Source of the DNA: CAG-533 sp022779465
Lineage (GTDB): Bacteria > Bacillota_I > Bacilli_A > RF39 > UBA660
NCBI GenBank assembly: GCA_022779465.1
Contig: JALFTB010000026.1
Coordinates: 1-47,290 of the forward strand
Reading direction: 5' to 3'
Length of the DNA: 47,290 nucleotides
Every line of letters begins with the position of its first letter. Position 1 is the first letter of the stretch. The notes beneath the pieces are model-generated. The model was given only the letters and a program-made list of their open reading frames with translations. It was not told where the DNA came from and did no database searches. Shown piece after piece: positions 32,996 through 42,014 of the stretch. The position numbers and the translations under genes are program-made.

Positions 32996-33004
32996 TGTTA
33001 TAAT
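32996..33004 (+). promoter_or_regulatory. Extended -10 promoter TGTTATAAT for miaB
   Basis: TG-T-TATAAT lies 22 bases before the miaB ATG. No clear -35 box is seen. Confidence 0.55.
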
Positions 33005-33026
33005 CAGTTACGTGGTGGTGATTGAT

Positions 33027-34433
33027 ATGCATTTACCTAATATGCTTGATGCTAAAAAAAGAAATCAAGAAAAAGTAAATTACATATATGAAACAAGAGA
33101 AAGTAATGATATTTTTGCTGGTAAAAAATATTATATTAAAACTTATGGATGTCAAATGAACGTTCATGATTCTGAAGAAATTAAAAGCTTAATTGAAAAC
33201 TTAGGTTATACTGAAACTGATAATTATGAAGAAAGTGATTTAATTATTTTAAATACTTGTGCTATCAGAGAAAATGCTCATGATAAAGTATTTGGTTTTC
33301 TTGGTAGATGTAAACATTTAAAGAAAACAAATAAAAATTTAATTATTGGTTTATGCGGTTGTATGGCACAAGAAGAGAGCGTAGTATCAGAAATAAGAGA
33401 AAAACATCCATATATAGATATAGTATTTGGTACTCATAATATGAATGAATTACCTAAAATGTTAACTGAATTTACTGGAAAACAAGATATTGAAATCTAT
33501 AGTAAAGAAGGCGACGTTATTGAATTTGGTAACCTATATAAAAGAGATTCAAAAATATCAGCTTGGGTAAACATTATGTATGGCTGTGATAAGTTTTGTA
33601 CATACTGCATTGTTCCTTATACTAGAGGAAAACAAAGAAGCCGAAAAAGTGAAGATATCTTAAAAGAAGTAAAAGAATTAAAACAGCAAGGATATAAAGA
33701 AATAACTCTTTTAGGTCAAAATGTTAATGCATATGGTAAAGACTTAGATAATGAAATTGAATTTAGCAAATTATTAGAACAAGTAAGTGATATAGGCATT
33801 GAAAGAATTAGATTTGTCACATCACATCCTTGGGATTTTACCGATTCAATGATAGACGTTATTGCTGCAAGAGATAACATTATGCCATATATTCATTTAC
33901 CTTTACAAAGTGGTTCAGATCGCATCTTAAAATTAATGGGTAGAAGATACACTAAAGAAGAATATTTAACCCTATTTAATAAAATTAGAACTAAAGTAAA
34001 AAATGCCAGTATTACAACCGATATTATCGTTGGATTCCCAGGCGAAACTGAAGAAGACTTTAAAGAAACCTTAGATGTAGTTGATAAATGTCACTATGAT
34101 GGTGCCTTTACTTTTATCTTCTCACCAAGAGAAGGAACCCCAGCTTCTAAAATGACTGATGAAACACCTTTAAGTGAAAAAGAAGAAAGACTTCAAAGAT
34201 TAAATGAAAAAATAAATGCATACTCAAAAGAAAGCAATGAAAGAATGCTTAATACAATTCAAAAAGTCCTTATAACTGGAGTAAGTGAAAAAGATCCAAA
34301 CAAAGTATGTGGATATACTGAAAATATGAAATTAGTTAATGTTGAAGCAGATAAAAATACAATTGGTCAAATTATAGATGTTAAAATAACCGAAGCTAAA
34401 AGCTTTAGTTTAGATGGAATTATTTCAAAATAA
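33027..34433 (+). CDS. miaB: tRNA-2-methylthio-N6-dimethylallyladenosine synthase
   Basis: Radical SAM methylthiotransferase that modifies A37 of tRNAs reading UNN codons. It has 468 residues from the ATG at 33027, set by GGTGGTGAT upstream; the GTG at 33012 adds only five residues. The N-terminal cluster cysteines are in YGCQMN, LNTCAIREN and CGCMAQE. The radical SAM CxxxCxxC is CDKFCTYC, and a TRAM domain closes the protein. Its terminator overlaps the end. Confidence 0.97.
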   Translation: MHLPNMLDAKKRNQEKVNYIYETRESNDIFAGKKYYIKTYGCQMNVHDSEEIKSLIENLGYTETDNYEESDLIILNTCAIRENAHDKVFGFLGRCKHLKKTNKNLIIGLCGCMAQEESVVSEIREKHPYIDIVFGTHNMNELPKMLTEFTGKQDIEIYSKEGDVIEFGNLYKRDSKISAWVNIMYGCDKFCTYCIVPYTRGKQRSRKSEDILKEVKELKQQGYKEITLLGQNVNAYGKDLDNEIEFSKLLEQVSDIGIERIRFVTSHPWDFTDSMIDVIAARDNIMPYIHLPLQSGSDRILKLMGRRYTKEEYLTLFNKIRTKVKNASITTDIIVGFPGETEEDFKETLDVVDKCHYDGAFTFIFSPREGTPASKMTDETPLSEKEERLQRLNEKINAYSKESNERMLNTIQKVLITGVSEKDPNKVCGYTENMKLVNVEADKNTIGQIIDVKITEAKSFSLDGIISK

Positions 34434-34447
34434 TTCCTTTTATTTTA
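34416..34447 (+). terminator. Intrinsic terminator at the end of miaB
   Basis: A 10-bp stem (GGAATTATTT at 34416-34425 with AAATAATTCC at 34428-34437) precedes TTTTATTTT. The stem includes the last miaB codons. Confidence 0.7.
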
Positions 34448-34492
34448 CCTGTAATTTTGTTATAATTAATTAGAATATGTGGAGGAATTTAT

Positions 34493-35128
34493 ATGAAAGA
34501 TAATAATCAAAATAATAATAACTCACAACCAATAGTTTTAGGAGAATTAAAAAAAGAAAAATCAAGTAAACCGTTTCTAGCAATAATCATATTTGCTTTA
34601 TTACTAGGAACTTGCTTTGGTTTACCATATATAAAAGAATATTTAAATACAGAAAATAATAGTGTTACTGATTTTTATCGAAAATACATCAGAAAATATT
34701 TTGAAAAAGATACAACCAATATCCCAAATACTCCAAGTGATAATCAAACAACTGAGCCAGTAATAAATAAATACACATGTACCATTGAAACAACAACAAC
34801 ATACAACGAAAAAATCGAATATACTTATATATTTACTGATAATAAATTAACAAGTATTAATGAAGTAAAAACATCTTCAAAAACAACTGATGAAACCATT
34901 AACACTCAAATAAAAACAACATATCAAAACTTATCAGATCAAATAAAAAATTTAACTAACTGTACATCAACATTAAATGAAACAGATACTTCAATTGAAT
35001 TAACTAACATCTTAGATTTAAATAATGCCGATTTATCATTAGTAAATAATGAAAATTATTTTAATAATCAAACTGATGCTGAAACAATCAAATTAAATTT
35101 AACCAACAAAGGATATACTTGCTCATGA
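34493..35128 (+). CDS. Membrane-anchored Asn/Thr-rich protein (unknown)
   Basis: A 211-residue protein with an N-terminal Asn-rich stretch, a membrane helix at about residues 27-44 (FLAIIIFALLLGTCFGLPYI), and an extracytoplasmic, Thr- and Asn-rich domain. Three cysteines follow, at the start, middle and end of that domain. I do not recognise the family. An extended -10 TGTTATAAT (34458-34466) and GGAGG precede it. The TGA stop overlaps scpA's ATG, so it shares a transcript with scpA-scpB. Confidence 0.65.
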   Translation: MKDNNQNNNNSQPIVLGELKKEKSSKPFLAIIIFALLLGTCFGLPYIKEYLNTENNSVTDFYRKYIRKYFEKDTTNIPNTPSDNQTTEPVINKYTCTIETTTTYNEKIEYTYIFTDNKLTSINEVKTSSKTTDETINTQIKTTYQNLSDQIKNLTNCTSTLNETDTSIELTNILDLNNADLSLVNNENYFNNQTDAETIKLNLTNKGYTCS

Positions 35129-35838
35129 ATATAGAAGTAAATGATTTTAATGGCCCACTAGATCTTTTATTACATTTGATAAAGACCAGCAAAATGGACA
35201 TTTATGATATAGATATAAAAGTAATAACAAAAGAATATATAGATTATATTAACAATAATAAAGAATTAACTATTGATGCTTGCAGTGAATATTTAGTTAT
35301 GGCATCCGAATTAATTCATTTAAAAAGCAAACAATTATTAAATAAAAATAATGAAGAAGAAGAAACTGAATATGAAATCAACAACGAAGAAGAATTAAGA
35401 AACCGTTTACTTGAATATCAAAAGATTAAAGAAATGGCTTCAGATTTTAGAGAACTTGAAACTAAAAGAGGTAATGTTTATACAAAATTACCAGAAAATC
35501 TAAACGAATTTAGAGAAAATAAAGAATTAAATAGTGACATTACATTAGATGATTTATTATCAGCTTTTGAAGAATTCTTAAAAAGGAAAAGATTAGAAGA
35601 ACCACTTAATACTAAAGTAACCAAAAGAGAATTAAGCGTTGAAGAAAGAATTAAATCAATTAGACAAATAATTAAAGTAAAAGGTAAAGTAAATTTTCTA
35701 GATTTATTTGATGATATTTCAAAACCATATGTAATAATCACATTTTTAAGTATTTTAAACATGACAAAAAATAAAGAAATAAAATTAAGTCAAACAAACA
35801 ACTTTGGTGAAATATATATAGAAGGAAGTACATTATGA
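35125..35838 (+). CDS. scpA: Segregation and condensation protein A
   Basis: Kleisin subunit that joins the SMC heads in bacterial condensin. 237 residues from the ATG at 35125; the TTG at 35119 would add two residues without an SD. FNGPLDLLLHLIK at the N-terminus is the SMC-binding segment and the C-terminal winged helix ends in EIYIEGSTL. It overlaps the previous gene by four bases (ATGA) and the scpB start by four bases. Confidence 0.94.
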   Translation: MNIEVNDFNGPLDLLLHLIKTSKMDIYDIDIKVITKEYIDYINNNKELTIDACSEYLVMASELIHLKSKQLLNKNNEEEETEYEINNEEELRNRLLEYQKIKEMASDFRELETKRGNVYTKLPENLNEFRENKELNSDITLDDLLSAFEEFLKRKRLEEPLNTKVTKRELSVEERIKSIRQIIKVKGKVNFLDLFDDISKPYVIITFLSILNMTKNKEIKLSQTNNFGEIYIEGSTL

Positions 35839-36392
35839 AAAAATTAGGGATTTTGGAAGGATTATTATTTGTAGTAGGGGATGAAGGCTTAAGTTTAAAT
35901 TCCATTTGTGAAATAATGGATATCGATGAACTAGAAGCCAAAAAACTACTTACCGGCTTAAAAGAAAAATATGAAAAAGAAGATAGTGGAATTAAAATAA
36001 GTTATTTAGGTGATGCTTTTAAATTAACTACTAAACCTGAACATAAAGAATTTTATCAAAAATTAGTAGAAACCCCTGAATCAAATACCTTAAGTCCAGT
36101 TGCACTAGAGACATTAGCAATTATTGCTTATAATGGACCATTAACTAGATTAGAAATAGATGAAATGAGAGGAGTTTCAACATCTTATACATTAAGAAAA
36201 CTACTAGCAAGAGATTTAATTAAAGTATGTGGAAAATCAGATTTACCAGGTAAACCCAATCTTTATACTATTACCAACACATTCCTAGATTATTTTGGAT
36301 TAGCAACTTTAAATGATTTACCCAAATTTGAATCACTTGCTCATGAAGACGAAGAAGAACTTTATACAACAATATTTAAAGAAAATGAATAG
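35835..36392 (+). CDS. scpB: Segregation and condensation protein B
   Basis: KITE subunit of the SMC-ScpAB condensin complex. The 185-residue protein has a winged helix N-terminal domain and the conserved LSPVALETLAIIAYNGP near residues 92-108, followed by RGVSTSYTLRKLL. It is translationally coupled to scpA, with no obvious terminator before the tRNA-Leu promoter. Confidence 0.94.
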   Translation: MKKLGILEGLLFVVGDEGLSLNSICEIMDIDELEAKKLLTGLKEKYEKEDSGIKISYLGDAFKLTTKPEHKEFYQKLVETPESNTLSPVALETLAIIAYNGPLTRLEIDEMRGVSTSYTLRKLLARDLIKVCGKSDLPGKPNLYTITNTFLDYFGLATLNDLPKFESLAHEDEEELYTTIFKENE

Positions 36393-36424
36393 ATTAATCT
36401 AAAAGTATGATATAATCTATTTAT

Positions 36425-36509
36425 GCCCATGTGGTGGAATTGGTAGACACGTTGGACTCAAAATCCAATGAAGCAATTCGTGAGGGTTCGAGTCCCTCCA
36501 TGGGCACCA
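36425..36509 (+). tRNA. tRNA-Leu (anticodon CAA)
   Basis: An 85-base class II tRNA with the long variable arm of tRNA-Leu. The acceptor GCCCATG pairs with CATGGGC, the anticodon stem TTGGA/TCCAA holds the loop CTCAAAA with CAA at 36459-36461, and the 3' CCA is encoded. It reads UUG. An extended -10 TGATATAAT (36408-36416) precedes it. Confidence 0.95.
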
Positions 36510-36668
36510 ATTTTGATAATAAACTCAAAGCTTTGAGTAAGGATTTAGCATCTGAAATCACGTAATTGTGAAATCAGATGTTTTTGCTATTTTAAGAGTA
36601 AAATTGAAATTAAACTAAAAAAATATTCCCTTAAATAAAATTGTGTTATAATTAATACATACACAAAT
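36510..36668 (+). terminator. Region between the tRNA genes with terminator-like hairpin and promoter
   Basis: A hairpin at about 36549-36582 pairs CATCTGA with TCAGATG around an inner TCAC/GTGA, followed by TTTTTGC, and may end the tRNA-Leu transcript. An extended -10 TGTTATAAT (36644-36652) is the likely tRNA-Gln promoter. No gene is seen here. Confidence 0.55.
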
Positions 36669-36744
36669 TGCCCAATAGCCAAGCGGTAAGGCATCAGGCT
36701 CTGACCCTGACATTTCATAGGTTCGAATCCTATTTGGGCAGCCA
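36669..36744 (+). tRNA. tRNA-Gln (anticodon CTG)
   Basis: A 76-base tRNA with U1-A72 as in tRNA-Gln. The acceptor TGCCCAA pairs with TTGGGCA; the anticodon loop CTCTGAC gives CTG at 36701-36703, and CCA is encoded. It reads CAG. Confidence 0.93.
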
Positions 36745-36753
36745 TTAAAAATT

Positions 36754-36778
36754 AAAGTTCCAGATGGAACTTTTTTTA
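36754..36778 (+). terminator. Intrinsic terminator after tRNA-Gln
   Basis: An 8-bp stem (36754-36761 with 36766-36773) is followed by five further Ts. Confidence 0.8.
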
Positions 36779-36946
36779 TGTCAACAAAAAGTTAATTTTA
36801 AAATAACTAAAATTATCACAATCCCACTATTTATAAGCAAATGTTTTTTTAAATAAAAAATAATTAAAATTAAAAAAATAAAAATTTATAAAAAATAAAA
36901 AATGTTATAAAAAAACATTGATTAATAATCTATCAAATGATATACT
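36779..36946 (+). promoter_or_regulatory. AT-rich stretch with the promoter of the ribonucleotide reductase operon
   Basis: The ~165 bases are nearly all A and T, with long A runs. Near the end, TTGATT (36918-36923) and an extended TGA-TATACT (-10 at 36941-36946) are 17 bases apart. I could not find a clear NrdR box. Confidence 0.6.
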
Positions 36947-36978
36947 TGTCTTAGCGTAAGAAAAGTAGAGAGGTTAAT

Positions 36979-38931
36979 ATGTGGAATGAAGTACTTGAAG
37001 ATTTAATTGTTGTTAAACGAAGTGGTCAAAGGGTAGATTTCAATGCCTCTAAGATTGCTATCGCTATTAAAAAATCGTATGAAAGTGTATATGAAAACGT
37101 TAACGAAAAAGATGTTTATAAAGTATTTGAAAAAGTACTAACTTATATAAATGATAATTATAAAGAACGTAAAACTATAAGTGTCGAAGATATCCAAGAT
37201 ATTATTGAAAACATTCTTCAAAAAGAAAATGAAGATGTTTATAATTCATTTAAAGAATACCGTCAAAAAAGAGCAGCATCTAGAAAAGTATTCACTGAAA
37301 AACAACAACATAAATTTGTTAAAGCCATTGAAAAAGTTCAAGAAGAAAACAATCTTCAAAAATATATAACACCATATAATGTTTTAAATAAATTTGGTCG
37401 TATTATTTCTGGTGAGTATACCAAGTCATATGTTTTAGATAATAAATACGTCAGAGCTTATGAAGAAGGTTTAATTTATATTCATGATTTAGATCATTTT
37501 ATTTTAGGTTCTATTCCTCATTTAAATATGAAGTTATCCATCAAAGAAGATGACTACTACTTAGATAATTTCTTAAATGAATTAATTAATGTTCAAAATG
37601 AAGTTAACTATGAAATAGGTATTAATGATTTAGATAACATTCTAGAGCCTTTCTTCATTAAAAAACATAATTATATTTTAAGAAATAATTTATATAAATA
37701 TTTTAACTTATATGGTTATCTAGACTTACTTAGTTTTAAAAAATACGAAGACACTATTAATAAAATAACTGACATTTCTAAAACTCAAGATATCTTAAAA
37801 GATTTCATGATAAATATTCCTTTAAGAAATATTATCAATGCGGCTATTAATGATACAAAAATTGAACTAAATAATAATATTAAAAGAATTGTTGAAAGAA
37901 TCTTTAATACTTTAACTAATAATAAAAAAAGAAATACTATTTTTAATATTAGCTTAGGTAAATATAATAGTTATTTAAACATCATTATAAGAGAAGAAAT
38001 CATCAATTATCTAAGTGATAATAACTATTTAGAAAACGTTCATATAATCTTTAAAATAACCAATAATAATGAATTAGAATATTTAAATAGAATTGTAAGT
38101 TTAATAATCAATCATAAAAATATATCTTTAGAATTCTTAAACGAAACAAATACTTCAAATGATGAAACTGCTGAATACTTTAGTAACGGAATCAGAGTTT
38201 TTGAAAGTAATGATGAACATAATAAATTTGCCACTGGAAAAATGATTGTGGGTTGTACATCAATTAATCTAGCAAGACTAGGTTTAAAATATAGCAATAA
38301 AGATTTAAAAGATTTTTATCAAGAATTAGATGAAATATTAGACCTAGCTAAAAATGAATTAATCTTAACCTTTGAAACAATAGGTAACAAGACCAAAGAA
38401 AACTATCAAACATTATTTACTGGAAATGTTTACAGTGATGAAAAATTAGAACCAAATCAAAAAATCCGAAAAGTTATTAAAAGTGGAAATTTAAATATTG
38501 GTATTATTGGTTTAAAAGAATGTATTGAATCTTTAGAACCGACTGAAGATAAACAATATGACATAATAATTAAAATTTTAAAATATTTAAATGATAAAAT
38601 AAAACTTTATAGTGAAGAAACAAAATTAAACTTTGCAATATATGAACCAAGCAATATAAGTTGCCGTAAAGAATTAATTGCTATCGATAAATCAATATAT
38701 GGTTTCAATAAAAAAATATCAAATCTTCAAAGCTATACCTTAATTGAAGATTTAAAATCAATAAAAGATGATTATCATAAATTATCAAATATACAAAAAG
38801 AATTTAAAGGTGGTCAATTAATAACAGTATCTTTGCCAAGTAATGCATCAAATAAAAAAGTTTTAGATTTAATTAAAACTTTACAAGCAGCAGATATTAG
38901 TTATGCCAAGATCGAGGTGGGAAAGAAATGA
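36979..38931 (+). CDS. NrdD-like protein lacking catalytic residues (ATP-cone protein)
   Basis: A 650-residue paralogue of anaerobic ribonucleotide reductase. An N-terminal ATP-cone is seen (RSGQRVDFNASKIAIAIKK, about 15-33). The NrdD-like landmarks follow: YIHDLDHFILGS near 167-178 and ATGKMIVGCTSINLARLGL near 415-433. In the partner NrdD downstream the equivalent sites read GYCAGW and MCCRLRLD, each with a cysteine, whereas here the first reads GSIPHL and the second carries no aligned cysteine. There is no C-terminal zinc CxxC or glycyl-radical segment. It probably cannot reduce nucleotides. It is the first gene of the operon, overlapping nrdG by four bases. Confidence 0.75.
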   Translation: MWNEVLEDLIVVKRSGQRVDFNASKIAIAIKKSYESVYENVNEKDVYKVFEKVLTYINDNYKERKTISVEDIQDIIENILQKENEDVYNSFKEYRQKRAASRKVFTEKQQHKFVKAIEKVQEENNLQKYITPYNVLNKFGRIISGEYTKSYVLDNKYVRAYEEGLIYIHDLDHFILGSIPHLNMKLSIKEDDYYLDNFLNELINVQNEVNYEIGINDLDNILEPFFIKKHNYILRNNLYKYFNLYGYLDLLSFKKYEDTINKITDISKTQDILKDFMINIPLRNIINAAINDTKIELNNNIKRIVERIFNTLTNNKKRNTIFNISLGKYNSYLNIIIREEIINYLSDNNYLENVHIIFKITNNNELEYLNRIVSLIINHKNISLEFLNETNTSNDETAEYFSNGIRVFESNDEHNKFATGKMIVGCTSINLARLGLKYSNKDLKDFYQELDEILDLAKNELILTFETIGNKTKENYQTLFTGNVYSDEKLEPNQKIRKVIKSGNLNIGIIGLKECIESLEPTEDKQYDIIIKILKYLNDKIKLYSEETKLNFAIYEPSNISCRKELIAIDKSIYGFNKKISNLQSYTLIEDLKSIKDDYHKLSNIQKEFKGGQLITVSLPSNASNKKVLDLIKTLQAADISYAKIEVGKK

Positions 38932-39614
38932 TAATAAGTGGTTTTCAAAAATTAACATTATTAGATTATCCTAATAAATTAGCCTGTATTGTTTTTACTC
39001 AAGGTTGTAATTTCAAATGTGCATATTGTCAAAATTCAGACTTACTTAGTATTAAAACTGAAGGTCTAATTGATGAAAAAGAAATCTTTGATTATTTAGA
39101 AAAAAGAAAAAAAGTCTTAGATGGTGTAGTAATAACGGGTGGGGAGCCAACAATTCAACCAAACTTAACTTTATTTATTCAAAGAGTAAAAGATCTAGGA
39201 TTAAAAGTAAAATTAGATACCAACGGAAGTAATCCAGAAATAATTAAAAAATTATTAAAAGAAGATTTAGTTGATTATATCGCCATGGATATTAAAACTG
39301 ACTTTGATAAATATGGAGAGATTATTAAAATAAATTGGAATATGGATAATATTAAAAAAAGTATTAAATTAATTAAAGAAAGTACTATTGAACACGAATT
39401 TCGAACAACAATAAATAAAAATGATCATACAATCGAAGATTTAAGAAGAATTTGTGAATACTTAGGTCCAGATGAAAATTACTATATTCAAAATTTTGAA
39501 CAAAGTGATTATGTTTTAGATAAAAGTTTAAAGTCGTTTAGTAAAGATGAACTTATCAGAATTGAAAAAAAATTAAAAAAGGAATTTCCTAACGTTAAAG
39601 TTAGAGGATTATAA
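38928..39614 (+). CDS. nrdG: Anaerobic ribonucleotide reductase-activating radical SAM protein
   Basis: Generates the glycyl radical in NrdD using S-adenosylmethionine. The 228-residue protein has CNFKCAYC (the CxxxCxxC that binds the 4Fe-4S cluster) near residues 27-34 and the SAM-binding GGEP near 70. The overall pattern fits NrdG2-type activases. The start overlaps the previous gene as ATGA, and GAGGTGGGAAAG just upstream is the SD. It sits between the two NrdD-like genes. Confidence 0.88.
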   Translation: MIISGFQKLTLLDYPNKLACIVFTQGCNFKCAYCQNSDLLSIKTEGLIDEKEIFDYLEKRKKVLDGVVITGGEPTIQPNLTLFIQRVKDLGLKVKLDTNGSNPEIIKKLLKEDLVDYIAMDIKTDFDKYGEIIKINWNMDNIKKSIKLIKESTIEHEFRTTINKNDHTIEDLRRICEYLGPDENYYIQNFEQSDYVLDKSLKSFSKDELIRIEKKLKKEFPNVKVRGL

Positions 39615-39640
39615 ATTTATACAAGTGGGAGGAATGTTTT

Positions 39641-42013
39641 ATGTATAAAGTTAGAAAAAGAGATGGAAAAATAGTTCCATTCGACATCAAAAAAATTTCA
39701 GGGGCAATTATTAAAGCTTTCGTAGCTGAAAATTCAAACTATGATGAAGGAGTAATTGATTTCTTAGCCTTAAAAGTAACTGCTGATTTTGCGGGAAAAG
39801 TAAAAAATAATATCATCGGTGTAGAAGATATTCAAGATAGTGTTGAAGCTATTCTTTCACAAGCTGGATACACAGATATTGCTAAAGCTTATATTTTATA
39901 TCGTAAATTACATGAAAAACAAAGAGCTATGCAATCAACTGTTTTAGATTATAAACAAGTCGTAAATAGCTATATCAATGTCACTGACTGGAGAGTAAAA
40001 GAAAACTCAACTGTAACATATTCAGTAGGTGGTTTAATTTTAAGTAACTCAGGAGCAATCACTGCTAATTACTGGTTATCTGAAGTTTATGATGAAGAAA
40101 TTGCCAAAGCTCATAAATCTTGTGATATGCATATTCATGATTTATCAATGCTAACAGGTTATTGTGCTGGTTGGAGTTTAAAACAATTAATTAAAGAAGG
40201 ATTAGGTGGAGTACCTGGGAAGATTACAAGTAGCCCTGCTAAACACTTATCAACATTATGCAATCAAATGGTTAACTTCTTAGGAATTATGCAAAATGAA
40301 TGGGCTGGAGCACAAGCATTCTCATCATTCGATACATATCTAGCACCATTTGTAAAAAAAGATAAATTATCATATAAACAAGTAAAACAATGCATTCAAT
40401 CATTCGTTTATGGCGTAAATACACCATCAAGATGGGGAACCCAAGCACCATTTACTAATGTAACATTAGACTGGACAGTTCCAAATGATTTAGCTGAATT
40501 AAATGCTATAATTGGTGGTGAAGAACAAGACTTTAAATATAAAGATTGCCAAGCTGAAATGGATTTGATTAATAAAGCCTTCATTGAAATTATGATTGAA
40601 GGAGATGCTAATGGTAGAGGATTCCAATATCCAATTCCAACATATTCAATTACTAAAGATTTTGATTGGTCAGAAACAGAAAATAATAAATTATTATTTG
40701 AAATGACTGCTAAATACGGAACACCATATTTTTCAAATTACGTAAATAGTGATATGGAACCATCAGATGTTAGAAGTATGTGCTGCCGTTTACGTTTAGA
40801 CTTAAGAGAATTAAGAAAAAAATCAGGTGGATACTTTGGTTCTGGAGAATCAACTGGATCAGTAGGCGTAGTAACAATTAATATGCCAAGAATCGCATAC
40901 CTAGCTGAAAATGAAAAAGATTTCTATGAGAAACTAGAAAACCTAATGAACATAGCTGCTAGAAGTTTAAAAATTAAAAGAAACGTTATTACTAAATTAT
41001 TAGATGAAGGATTATATCCTTATACTAAGAGATATCTAGGAACATTTAATAACCACTTCTCAACAATCGGTTTAGTAGGTATGAATGAAGCTTGCTTAAA
41101 TGCCAAATGGATTAAAGAAGATTTAACTCATGAAAAAGCTCAAAAATTTACTAAAGAAGTATTAAATTACATGAGAGAAAAGCTATCTGATTATCAAGAA
41201 GAATATGGAGATCTATATAACTTAGAAGCTACTCCAGCTGAAAGTACTTCATATCGTTTAGCTAAAAAAGATAAAGAATTATATCCAGATATTATTACTG
41301 CATCAGATGATGAAACTCCATACTATACAAATAGTTCTCACTTACCAGTAGGTTACACTGATGATATCTTTGAAGCTTTAGATATTCAAGATGAATTACA
41401 AACTCTATATACATCAGGAACTGTATTCCATGCCTTCTTAGGTGAAAGATTAGAAAACTGGCAAGCAGCTGCAAATCTAGTTAAAAAGATTGCTGATAAT
41501 TATCGTTTACCATACTATACCTTAAGTCCTACATATTCAGTATGTAAAAAACATGGTTATATCGCTGGTGAAGTATGGAAATGTCCTACATGTGGTGAAG
41601 AAACAGAAGTGTATTCAAGAATAACTGGTTATTATCGTCCTGTTAAAAACTGGAATGATGGTAAGAGTAAAGAATATCAAATGCGTAAAGAATACGATTT
41701 AGGAAAATCACATTTAACACATGAAGCAAAGTGTGAATGTGCTGATGATACTTGCAATTGTGAAAACACTAGTGAATTAAAAGATGGTATATATCTATTT
41801 GGAACTAAAACATGTCCAAATTGTTCAATGGCTAAAAAATTATTAGAAAAAAATAATATCGATTATAAATTAATTGACGCTGAAGAAGAGGCAGATTTAA
41901 CTAAAGAATTAGAAGTTAAACAAGCTCCAACTTTAGTAGTAATAAAAAAAGATAAAGCTCAAACAATAGCTAATTTATCTAATATCAAAAAATACATCGA
42001 AGAAATAAAATAA
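39641..42013 (+). CDS. nrdD: Anaerobic ribonucleoside-triphosphate reductase fused to a glutaredoxin-like domain
   Basis: Makes dNTPs from NTPs without oxygen. Its 790 residues hold an N-terminal ATP-cone (about 1-95) and the catalytic domain with GYCAGW, YGVNTPSRWGTQAPFTN, and MCCRLRLDLRE (about residue 380), where the active-site cysteines lie. The C-terminal region has CPTCG and a glycyl-radical segment RITGYYRP whose Gly carries the radical; the usual second zinc cysteine pair is not evident. After a Cys-rich link (CECADDTCNC), residues ~715-790 form a redoxin with CPNC, ending in QAPTLVVI. A fused glutaredoxin suggests it is reduced by the redoxin rather than formate. Confidence 0.9.
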   Translation: MYKVRKRDGKIVPFDIKKISGAIIKAFVAENSNYDEGVIDFLALKVTADFAGKVKNNIIGVEDIQDSVEAILSQAGYTDIAKAYILYRKLHEKQRAMQSTVLDYKQVVNSYINVTDWRVKENSTVTYSVGGLILSNSGAITANYWLSEVYDEEIAKAHKSCDMHIHDLSMLTGYCAGWSLKQLIKEGLGGVPGKITSSPAKHLSTLCNQMVNFLGIMQNEWAGAQAFSSFDTYLAPFVKKDKLSYKQVKQCIQSFVYGVNTPSRWGTQAPFTNVTLDWTVPNDLAELNAIIGGEEQDFKYKDCQAEMDLINKAFIEIMIEGDANGRGFQYPIPTYSITKDFDWSETENNKLLFEMTAKYGTPYFSNYVNSDMEPSDVRSMCCRLRLDLRELRKKSGGYFGSGESTGSVGVVTINMPRIAYLAENEKDFYEKLENLMNIAARSLKIKRNVITKLLDEGLYPYTKRYLGTFNNHFSTIGLVGMNEACLNAKWIKEDLTHEKAQKFTKEVLNYMREKLSDYQEEYGDLYNLEATPAESTSYRLAKKDKELYPDIITASDDETPYYTNSSHLPVGYTDDIFEALDIQDELQTLYTSGTVFHAFLGERLENWQAAANLVKKIADNYRLPYYTLSPTYSVCKKHGYIAGEVWKCPTCGEETEVYSRITGYYRPVKNWNDGKSKEYQMRKEYDLGKSHLTHEAKCECADDTCNCENTSELKDGIYLFGTKTCPNCSMAKKLLEKNNIDYKLIDAEEEADLTKELEVKQAPTLVVIKKDKAQTIANLSNIKKYIEEIK

Positions 42014-42014
42014 C

